Shown here one piece after another: positions 1 to 4,594 of a DNA stretch of 8,536 nucleotides. Source of the stretch: Butyricicoccus_A sp945486175 (GTDB lineage: Bacteria > Bacillota > Clostridia > Oscillospirales > Butyricicoccaceae); contig CALZUY010000089.1 in assembly GCA_945829445.1 (NCBI GenBank), positions 1 to 8,536 on the forward strand. Reading direction: 5' to 3'. The position numbers were made by a program, and so were the translations under genes. The notes below the pieces were generated by a model. That model had not been told where the DNA came from, did not search any database, and saw nothing but the letters and a program-made list of their open reading frames with translations. Within the stretch, counting starts at the first letter, position 1, and every line of letters begins with the position of its first letter.

Positions 1-274
1 TGCGCAGGACGGGCGGAACGACAATGCGACCCTGCTTGTCCACGGTGACATCAGCCGCCGCCGACAGAAAGAATCGCTGCAAATTTCTCGATTTCGACAT
101 GGGAAGCTGCCGGATCTTTTCTTCCAGCGCCTTCCATGCGTCCAGCGGGTACAGGAACAGGCATTCATCCAGCCCTTTGGTCACAACAAAGCTGTCGCCC
201 AGCTCCTCCCGGAGCTTTGCCGGGATGAACAGGCGGCCTTTTGTGTCCAGGGTATGCTGATACTCACCTTTCAC
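1..274 (-). CDS. mraZ: Transcriptional regulator MraZ (C-terminal part missing)
   Basis: MraZ is a ring-forming AbrB-like DNA-binding protein. It represses its own promoter and is the usual first gene of the dcw (division and cell wall) cluster. The 91 visible residues contain the first swapped-hairpin motif DTKGRLFIPAKLRE (residues 10-23) and the start of the second one, DVTVDKQGRIVVPPVLR (75-91). Full-length MraZ is about 140 residues, so roughly a third lies beyond the left edge. The start is GTG at 274-272, chosen because a strong AGGAGGG ribosome site (282-288) lies 7 nt upstream and the protein then begins MKGEYQHTLD, as the family does. rsmH and later dcw genes are expected just outside the window. 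Its own promoter and candidate operator lie upstream. Identification is by motif and is very secure. Confidence 0.96.
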   Translation of the reverse strand, partial: MKGEYQHTLDTKGRLFIPAKLREELGDSFVVTKGLDECLFLYPLDAWKALEEKIRQLPMSKSRNLQRFFLSAAADVTVDKQGRIVVPPVLR

Positions 275-281
275 GGCTGCG

Positions 282-288
282 CCCTCCT
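282..288 (-). promoter_or_regulatory. Ribosome binding site of mraZ
   Basis: AGGAGGG on the minus strand, 7 nt before the GTG codon. It decides the non-ATG start of mraZ; no in-frame ATG lies nearby. Confidence 0.85.
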
Positions 289-317
289 GCTCCGTTCAGC
301 GGAAATCTGTGGTATTT

Positions 318-336
318 CGCGCCACCTTTCCCCACC
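318..336 (-). promoter_or_regulatory. Candidate MraZ operator (tandem TGG boxes)
   Basis: On the minus strand GGTGGGGAAAGGTGGCG holds two GGTGG cores 10 bp apart (TGGGG, 5 nt, TGGCG), followed by a degenerate third box (TACCA) at the same period. MraZ proteins are known to bind short TGGG-type direct repeats spaced by about one helical turn upstream of mraZ. The boxes begin just downstream of the -10 element, over the predicted transcription start, where bound MraZ would block initiation. The repeat and its position are seen; binding is inferred. Confidence 0.7.
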
Positions 337-344
337 GTAGTTTT

Positions 345-373
345 ATTATACGTTTTGTAATCTGAAAATGCAA
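345..373 (-). promoter_or_regulatory. Sigma-A promoter of mraZ / dcw cluster
   Basis: A -35 element TTGCAT (368-373), a 17-nt spacer and a perfect -10 TATAAT (345-350) read on the minus strand. Transcription should start near 338, about 65 nt before the mraZ start codon, at the edge of the MraZ boxes. This is the best promoter match in the window. Confidence 0.85.
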
Positions 374-442
374 GGACATGTGGGATTTTTTTGAGCAGAA
401 AGCAAGACTTTTTTAGTGATTTGTGAACAGATTGCGAACATT

Positions 443-456
443 CGAACGTATGTTCG
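443..456. promoter_or_regulatory. LexA (SOS) operator, Gram-positive type
   Basis: CGAACGTATGTTCG fits the low-GC Gram-positive LexA/DinR consensus CGAACRNRYGTTYC, including the GAAC-N4-GTTC core, at all but the last base. Two further GAAC half sites in the same orientation lie at 425-428 and 436-439. An 8-bp inverted repeat (GCGAACAT 434-441, ATGTTCGC 450-457) also frames the site. It lies about 70 bp upstream of the mraZ -35 and about 40 bp downstream of the terminator of the preceding gene. A weak -10-like AATAAT (458-463, minus strand) adjoins it, but no matching -35 is visible. The only gene it can control in this window is mraZ. No other GAAC-N4-GTTC was found on reading the window. Confidence 0.75.
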
Positions 457-487
457 CATTATTTGGTTTTATTTGGTAACTTCACCC

Positions 488-529
488 AAAGCAACAAAGG
501 CAGAGAACAAACCAAGTCCATTCTCTGCC
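488..529 (-). terminator. Intrinsic terminator after the coiled-coil gene
   Basis: A 9-bp perfect stem (GGCAGAGAA 499-507 with TTCTCTGCC 521-529) with a 13-nt loop is followed on the minus strand by an interrupted T-rich tract (TTTGTTGCTTT, 498-488). It starts 24 nt after the stop codon of the coiled-coil gene and closes the uvrC-rsmD-coaD unit before the mraZ regulatory region. The broken T tract suggests moderate strength. Confidence 0.7.
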
Positions 530-552
530 CTGTATTTTCTCATGTGAGGCAT

Positions 553-1014
553 TTACTTCTGGTTGGCACTCTCGAACTGCTGGCGGCACTTGCGTACCTC
601 CTCCAGCGTCGCCTCTGCACAGGCCTCTGTTGCACTCAGCTTGTCGCTGCAAAATGCGCTGACCGCGCTGCGGAGCTGTGCTGCCTGCTGCTCCGCACCG
701 GAGACAATCTCATCCGCCTGCTTCTGTGCTTCCGCAACCAGTGCGCTTTCATTGACCGTCTTGCGCACGTATTCCTCCGCCTTCCGGCGCAGGTCATCCG
801 CTTCCTTCTTGCCCGCTGCAACCATCTCGTTGCGCTTCTCGACAATGGCACGCGCCATTTCGAGATCCTTCGGCATGCTGGTGCGGATCTCATCCAGAAT
901 ATCCAGCGCCTTCTCGCGGTCGATCATGCACTTTTCCGTGCTGAGCGGAACGCTGCGCGCCTCCTGAATCATGTCATATAACGAATTTACGAGTTCTTCT
1001 AAAACAGCAACCAT
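553..1014 (-). CDS. Conserved clostridial coiled-coil protein of unknown function (next to coaD)
   Basis: A predicted 153-residue soluble protein. It resembles the family often annotated in Clostridia as 'ATPase' or 'ATP synthase subunit B/H-like' beside coaD; its function is not established and I assign none. The N-terminal part has the family-like pattern SVPLSTEKCMIDREKALDILDEIR (split around residues 21-44). From about 50 to 118 the protein is a charged, alanine-rich coiled coil (EKRNEMVAAGKKEADDLRRKAEE and onward), with a shorter helical tail. There is no signal peptide, membrane segment or Walker motif, so the 'ATPase' label is unsupported. The start is ATG at 1014, set by GGGAGGG 8 nt upstream. 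A longer reading from GTG 1065 overlaps the coaD stop but has no ribosome site. It is last in its operon. Confidence 0.85.
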   Translation of the reverse strand: MVAVLEELVNSLYDMIQEARSVPLSTEKCMIDREKALDILDEIRTSMPKDLEMARAIVEKRNEMVAAGKKEADDLRRKAEEYVRKTVNESALVAEAQKQADEIVSGAEQQAAQLRSAVSAFCSDKLSATEACAEATLEEVRKCRQQFESANQK

Positions 1015-1022
1015 ATCTTGAG

Positions 1023-1029
1023 CCCTCCC
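1023..1029 (-). promoter_or_regulatory. Ribosome binding site of the coiled-coil gene
   Basis: GGGAGGG on the minus strand, 8 nt before ATG 1014. It moves the start 17 codons inside the longest open frame. Confidence 0.8.
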
Positions 1030-1061
1030 AATGATTCTAACTCTATCTGACGTTCGGACGC

Positions 1062-1547
1062 TCACTTTGTCCGATCCAGTTTTTTCATAATATCTTCTCG
1101 GATTTCCTCCGGAACGAAGCCGGTAATGTCGCCCCCGTGGCGCGCGATATCGCGCACAATTGTCGAACTCAGGAACAGATATTTCTGCCCTGTCATCAAA
1201 AAAACGGTATCCACATCCGGATTCAGCTTTTTGTTTGCGAGCGCCATCTGGAATTCATATTCAAAATCAGACACTGCGCGCAGGCCCTTGACGATGGCGC
1301 AGGCATTCTTTTCCTTCACATAGTCCGCCAGCAGTCCGCTGAAGCTCTCTACCTCTACGTTGGGCAGGTCATGCGTCATGCGCTGAAGGAAGTCCACTTT
1401 CTCCTCCATGGTGAACGACGAATGCTTCTCGCCGTTAATCATCGGTGCGACAATGAGCTTGTCAAACAGACGGGATGCACGCCGAATGATGTCCAAATGT
1501 CCGAGCGTGGCAGGATCAAAGCTGCCGGGATATACCCCGATTCTCAT
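1062..1547 (-). CDS. coaD: Phosphopantetheine adenylyltransferase
   Basis: CoaD transfers AMP from ATP to 4'-phosphopantetheine to give dephospho-CoA, the penultimate step of coenzyme A synthesis, in the cytoplasm. The 161-residue length is normal for the family. The nucleotidyltransferase signature YPGSFDPATLGHLDII (6-21) contains the ATP-binding T/SxGH motif with His17. Lys41 and Arg90 (KGLRAVSDFEYEFQMA) match the substrate and transition-state binding positions, and SSTIVRDIA (127-135) is the C-terminal nucleotide-binding motif. The ATG start has a GGAAAGG ribosome site 6 nt upstream. The gene follows rsmD by 37 nt; rsmD-coaD pairing is common across bacteria. The coiled-coil gene follows after 47 nt. 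Nothing unusual is seen. Confidence 0.97.
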   Translation of the reverse strand: MRIGVYPGSFDPATLGHLDIIRRASRLFDKLIVAPMINGEKHSSFTMEEKVDFLQRMTHDLPNVEVESFSGLLADYVKEKNACAIVKGLRAVSDFEYEFQMALANKKLNPDVDTVFLMTGQKYLFLSSTIVRDIARHGGDITGFVPEEIREDIMKKLDRTK

Positions 1548-1584
1548 ATTGTGCCTTTCCGGCTCCCCTGTGCGGAAAGCCTCC

Positions 1585-2142
1585 TCAGTCGTTTTCCGCT
1601 CCCTTTCGGCGCATTGCTGTCAGGCAAATCGTGCCATACCGATAGGTTTTCTGTACGGCCAGACTGTCTGGGCAAATGACGGTATCCTCCACGGAACTTT
1701 CACATATTATTATACCATCCGACGACAGGATGTCAAACAATTCTACAGCATTCAACGCAGAATTTAATATTTCGCCGCCGTAGGGCGGATCAAGGAAAAT
1801 AATGTCAAATTTCTGTCCGCGCAGCTGCTCGAGCGCCTGGTGGAACTCCGCACGGAGGACCTCCGCGCGGTCCTGCACGCGTGCACCGGCAATGTTTTTC
1901 TGAATGACGGAGATTGCCTTCGATGCCTGGTCGACGAATACTGCGCGCGCCGCGCCGCGGCTGAGCGCCTCTATTCCCATCTGCCCGGTACCGGCAAACA
2001 GATCCAGCATTGCCGCGCCGACAACGCGGAACTGTAAAATATTAAAGACCGATTCCTTGACGCGGTCGGTCGTGGGGCGCGTGTCCATGCCCGGCACGGC
2101 GTCCAGCATCTTGCCGCGTGCACTTCCGCTGATGACTCTCAT
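1585..2142 (-). CDS. rsmD: 16S rRNA (guanine966-N2)-methyltransferase RsmD
   Basis: RsmD uses S-adenosylmethionine to methylate N2 of G966 (E. coli numbering) in 16S rRNA during 30S assembly. The 185 residues match the family's usual size. The N-terminal hallmark TRPTTDRVKESVFNIL (21-36), the SAM-binding glycine motif DLFAGTGQMGIEALSRGA (47-64) and the catalytic LDPPYG (117-122) are all present, so the enzyme should be active. Its ATG overlaps the uvrC stop by 4 nt (ATGA), indicating translational coupling. Downstream is coaD. Assignment is by motif and by the rsmD-coaD neighbourhood. Confidence 0.96.
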   Translation of the reverse strand: MRVISGSARGKMLDAVPGMDTRPTTDRVKESVFNILQFRVVGAAMLDLFAGTGQMGIEALSRGAARAVFVDQASKAISVIQKNIAGARVQDRAEVLRAEFHQALEQLRGQKFDIIFLDPPYGGEILNSALNAVELFDILSSDGIIICESSVEDTVICPDSLAVQKTYRYGTICLTAMRRKGAEND

Positions 2143-3983
2143 TTCTCTGTGTCCTCCTGCGCGCTGTGAAAATAGTGATAAACTGCCTGTGCGGTGGAAT
2201 GCGGTACAGCCGTTTCCAGCTCCTCCGCGGTTGCCGCACGAATGCGTTTGACGCTCTTAAACGTCTTTAAAAGTGCCGCACGCCGCTTTTCCCCCACGCC
2301 CGGGATGTTGTCCAGCTCCGAACGCACGGCATCTGCGCCGCGCAGCTGGCGCTGATAGGTGATTGCAAAGCGGTGCACCTCTTCCTGAATACGCCCGACC
2401 ATCGTGAAGACAGCGGGTGTCGCAGAAATGCCGAATTCCCTGCCGTCCGGTGCGACCAGCCCGCGCGTGCGGTGGTGGTCGTCCTTGACCATGCCAAATA
2501 CCGGTTTTGCGCAGCCAAAGCGGTCAAGCACCTGCTTCGCCACGCGGACATGTCCCAGACCGCCGTCGATCAGGAACACACTGGGCAGCTCGGCAAATTT
2601 CTCATCGCCGTCCTTCCAGCGCTGCATGCGGCGCGTCAGCATCTCTTCCATTGCCTTATAGTCATCCTGCCCGTCTGCGACCGATTCAATGCGGAACCGG
2701 CGGTACCGGCTGCGCTTCGGCTTTCCGTTTTCAAAAACAACCATCGAGCCGACCGTATTTGTCCCCGCGAGGTTGGAAATGTCATATGCCTCAAAGCTGA
2801 CCGGCGTCTCCGCCAGACCCATCATGCTGCCGAACAGCTCGAGCGACTTCTGCCGGCGCTCCGAATTTGTCTCAATGCGTACTATTTCTTCCTCCGCATT
2901 TTTCTTCGCCATGTGCATCAGCTCGCGCCGTCTGCCGCGCTGCGGAACAGCCAGCGTGACCTTTTTGCCCGCGACCGAGCGCAGGAATGTCTCAACTGTT
3001 TCCATATCCTCGATTTCTTCCGAAACGAGCACCAGCGGCGGCACAACACCGCGCAGCGAATAATACTGCTTGATATAGCTGCCGAGCAGCTCGGCACCGT
3101 CTTCACTCGAGGTGCCGTCCAGCATCGTATATTCCTTGTCGTGGAAATTGCCCGCAATATAATGCAGTGTGACAATGCAGCTGCGCGTTTCCCCCTGCAC
3201 AAATGCGATGATATCGGTGTCGGAAAATCCGCTCGCAACGACCATCTGATGCTGTCCGGCGCGCGTAATGGCGCGCATGCGGTCGCGCAGCTGTGCTGCC
3301 TGCTCGAAGTGCTCTTCCTCCGCTGCCTGCAGCATCTGCTGCTCCAGCTGTCCGGCGAGCTGTTTGTAATTGCCCTCGAGCACATCAATCGCCTGTGCAA
3401 CGCGCTGGGCATATTCCTCCTGCGAGACCTTTCCGGCACACGGCGCACAGCAGCGGCCGAGCTGGGCATTCAGGCACGGGCGCGATTTTCCGATATCCCG
3501 CGGCAGCACGCGGCGGCAGGTACGCAGGCCGAGTGCCCGGCTGACCGTATCAATTGCCTGCATCGCGGCACCGCGCCCGGCATACGGCCCGAGATAGCGC
3601 GCCGTATCCTTTCCGCGCCGCCCGACAACCGTAAATTCCGGATAGGGACGGTCTGTCGATACACGGATAAACGGATAGCCCTTGTCGTCCTTGAGCAGGA
3701 TGTTGTATTTCGGCTTGTATTTTTTTATCATCTGGTTTTCGAGCACCAGCGCCTCGAATTCCGATTCACAGACAATAATGTCGAAATTGTCGATATTCTC
3801 CACCATTTTCCGCGTCTTCGGCGTATGCTTTGCCTCGTTCTGGAAATATTGGGAGACACGGTTTTTGAGTGCCTTTGCCTTGCCGACATAGATGACCTGT
3901 CCCTGCCGGTTCTTCATAATATAGACACCCGGCTTGCGCGGCAGTGTCAGCACCCGCTGATGCAGCTCTTCCCTGCTGGACAT
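2139..3983 (-). CDS. uvrC: Excinuclease ABC subunit UvrC
   Basis: UvrC makes both incisions around bulky DNA lesions in UvrABC nucleotide excision repair. The 614-residue protein is full length. In order it has the GIY-YIG nuclease (GVY 19-21, YVG 32-34, Arg42, Glu77) for the 3' cut, cysteines 156, 170, 178/179 and 182 matching the iron-sulfur ligand cluster, the UVR helix pair for UvrB contact (about 205-240), and the RNase H-like 5'-cutting domain with Asp401 (YDISN), Asp473 (LIDGG) and His504 (DDHHRTR). A helix-hairpin-helix follows at about 557-590 (LDNIPGVGEKRRAALL). The segment GGLGHVR replaces the more usual GGKGQ. The start is ATG 3983, set by AAAGGAGGG just upstream. A longer frame to 4022 would begin inside the preceding terminator. 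Confidence 0.97.
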   Translation of the reverse strand: MSSREELHQRVLTLPRKPGVYIMKNRQGQVIYVGKAKALKNRVSQYFQNEAKHTPKTRKMVENIDNFDIIVCESEFEALVLENQMIKKYKPKYNILLKDDKGYPFIRVSTDRPYPEFTVVGRRGKDTARYLGPYAGRGAAMQAIDTVSRALGLRTCRRVLPRDIGKSRPCLNAQLGRCCAPCAGKVSQEEYAQRVAQAIDVLEGNYKQLAGQLEQQMLQAAEEEHFEQAAQLRDRMRAITRAGQHQMVVASGFSDTDIIAFVQGETRSCIVTLHYIAGNFHDKEYTMLDGTSSEDGAELLGSYIKQYYSLRGVVPPLVLVSEEIEDMETVETFLRSVAGKKVTLAVPQRGRRRELMHMAKKNAEEEIVRIETNSERRQKSLELFGSMMGLAETPVSFEAYDISNLAGTNTVGSMVVFENGKPKRSRYRRFRIESVADGQDDYKAMEEMLTRRMQRWKDGDEKFAELPSVFLIDGGLGHVRVAKQVLDRFGCAKPVFGMVKDDHHRTRGLVAPDGREFGISATPAVFTMVGRIQEEVHRFAITYQRQLRGADAVRSELDNIPGVGEKRRAALLKTFKSVKRIRAATAEELETAVPHSTAQAVYHYFHSAQEDTEK

Positions 3984-3987
3984 GCAG

Positions 3988-3996
3988 CCCTCCTTT
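3988..3996 (-). promoter_or_regulatory. Ribosome binding site of uvrC
   Basis: AAAGGAGGG on the minus strand ends 4 nt before ATG 3983. It fixes the start 13 codons inside the longest frame and lies only 7 nt beyond the T tract of the upstream terminator. Confidence 0.85.
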
Positions 3997-4003
3997 CCCG
4001 GAG

Positions 4004-4036
4004 AAAAAAAGAGACACCGCAAAACAAGCGGTGTCT
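4004..4036 (-). terminator. Strong intrinsic terminator between the HPr-like gene and uvrC
   Basis: A perfect 9-bp stem (AGACACCGC with GCGGTGTCT, positions 4012-4020 and 4028-4036), a 7-nt loop and a run of seven T on the minus strand (4010-4004). It starts 22 nt after the HPr-like stop codon. It ends 20 nt before the uvrC start codon, leaving no room for a promoter between terminator and uvrC. Confidence 0.9.
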
Positions 4037-4058
4037 TCTTGCGTGCGTTGGATTGAAA

Positions 4059-4337
4059 TCAGTCGCTGAAGTTCGAGTCGCTGAAGTTGGACTGGATGAG
4101 ATCAGTCAGCGCATTGACAGCCTCAACCTCGTCAACGCCGTCTGCAATCAACGTGATGGTAGTGCCCTTGGTGATGCCGAGGGAAAGAATGCCGAGCAGG
4201 CTCTTTGCATTTACTCTGCGCTCTTCCTTTTCAACCAGAATGGTGCTCTTGAAACCATTGGCGCACTGAATGAAAAATGTAGCCGGGCGCGCATACAGCC
4301 CAACCTGATTGGTTACCTGAACTTCCTGTGAAAACAT
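4059..4337 (-). CDS. HPr-like (Crh-type) regulatory protein lacking His15
   Basis: A 92-residue HPr-fold protein. In PTS HPr, His15 carries phosphate from enzyme I to EIIA; in Gram-positives Ser46 is phosphorylated by HPr kinase and drives CcpA-dependent catabolite control. Here the active-site motif reads VGLYARPATFF, with Tyr at exactly residue 15 (TAT codon, 4293-4295) and Arg17-Pro18 kept, while Ser46 is intact in VNAKSLLGILSLGI. Loss of His15 with Ser46 kept parallels Bacillus Crh, which has Gln15, so I infer a regulator rather than a phosphocarrier. The family is usually 85-88 residues; the excess is a duplicated SNFSD at the C-terminus. Start ATG 4337 has GGAG 10 nt upstream; a longer frame to 4550 runs through the promoter. 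It has its own promoter and a strong terminator, so it is probably monocistronic. A PTS role remains possible only if Tyr15 is a sequencing error. Confidence 0.9.
   Translation of the reverse strand: MFSQEVQVTNQVGLYARPATFFIQCANGFKSTILVEKEERRVNAKSLLGILSLGITKGTTITLIADGVDEVEAVNALTDLIQSNFSDSNFSD
4061..4090. repeat. 15-bp tandem duplication at the end of the HPr-like gene
   Basis: Two adjacent 15-nt units (4061-4075 and 4076-4090) match at 14 of 15 bases. The frame is kept, giving the C-terminal SNFSDSNFSD. The second copy is an extra tail beyond the normal HPr end. Confidence 0.9.
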
Positions 4338-4398
4338 TTCAACATCGCTCCTATAAACAAAATTAAAACTAAACCTACACAAACACAATACATGATCG

Positions 4399-4417
4399 TA
4401 TCGATCTCGAATCGATA
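4399..4417. promoter_or_regulatory. Perfect dyad at the HPr-like transcription start (operator or 5' hairpin)
   Basis: TATCGAT-N5-ATCGATA is a perfect 7-bp inverted repeat in a 19-bp site. It lies just downstream of the -10 element of the HPr-like promoter. It could be a repressor operator; alternatively, at the very 5' end of the transcript it could fold as a 7-bp hairpin with a 5-nt loop that stabilises the RNA. I do not recognise it as a known operator class; it is not a CcpA cre site. Confidence 0.55.
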
Positions 4418-4430
4418 ACAGATTATATAT

Positions 4431-4459
4431 AGAATACCTGTTTTTTTTCGTTTCGTCAA
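4431..4459 (-). promoter_or_regulatory. Promoter of the HPr-like gene
   Basis: On the minus strand, -35 TTGACG (4454-4459), a 17-nt spacer containing an A8 run, and -10 TATTCT (4431-4436). A perfect TATAAT lies slightly further down (4422-4427) but without a -35 at proper distance, so either could serve as the -10. The leader to the start codon is roughly 80-90 nt. The whole 257-nt gap 4338-4594 is AT-rich compared with the genes and holds no credible ORF. Confidence 0.7.
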
Positions 4460-4463
4460 TATG

Positions 4464-4478
4464 CTTTTGTACCAAAAG
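4464..4478. repeat. Short inverted repeat upstream of the HPr-like -35
   Basis: CTTTTG-TAC-CAAAAG is a 6-bp inverted repeat with a 3-nt centre, ending 5 bp before the -35 box. A near copy of the surrounding motif (GCTTTTGTGCCAAAGA) lies at 4579-4594, abutting the mutS2 stop codon. It could be a regulator site; the function is unknown. Confidence 0.4.
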
Positions 4479-4594
4479 AGAGCATTTTCCTGCCGGAATT
4501 TGTAGGTGCTTACACACTTCTCTGACAAATAAAAGGGAAAATCTACACAAACGTGCACGATTCGCGGCGAAAAATTTAGCTTTTGTGCCAAAGA

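Noticed and set aside
346..459. 37-codon minus-strand ORF starting beside the LexA box (possible small division inhibitor)
   Set aside because: There is no ribosome binding site before the ATG, the frame overlaps the mraZ promoter, and the peptide shows no membrane or LysM-like feature of YneA-type inhibitors.
463..981. 172-codon plus-strand frame starting just after the LexA box, a possible SOS-controlled gene
   Set aside because: It is almost entirely antisense to the coiled-coil gene, has no good ribosome site (ATG preceded by CGCATTATTTGG-like sequence) and no recognisable protein features.
1015..1065. GTG start at 1065 for the coiled-coil gene, overlapping the coaD stop
   Set aside because: An overlap would be plausible, but there is no ribosome site before it, while GGGAGGG precedes ATG 1014 at ideal spacing.
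3984..4022. Longer uvrC start adding 13 residues
   Set aside because: The extension begins in the stem-loop of the terminator and has no ribosome site, whereas ATG 3983 has a near-perfect one and matches the family N-terminus.
2373..4331. 652-codon open frame on the plus strand antisense to uvrC and the HPr-like gene
   Set aside because: It is a shadow of biased codon use: it crosses a strong terminator and two well-identified genes, has no recognisable domain and is rich in Arg, His and Leu as antisense frames are.
4338..4550. N-terminal extension of the HPr-like protein by 71 residues
   Set aside because: It would translate through the promoter, dyad and leader; HPr proteins begin at the position given by ATG 4337.
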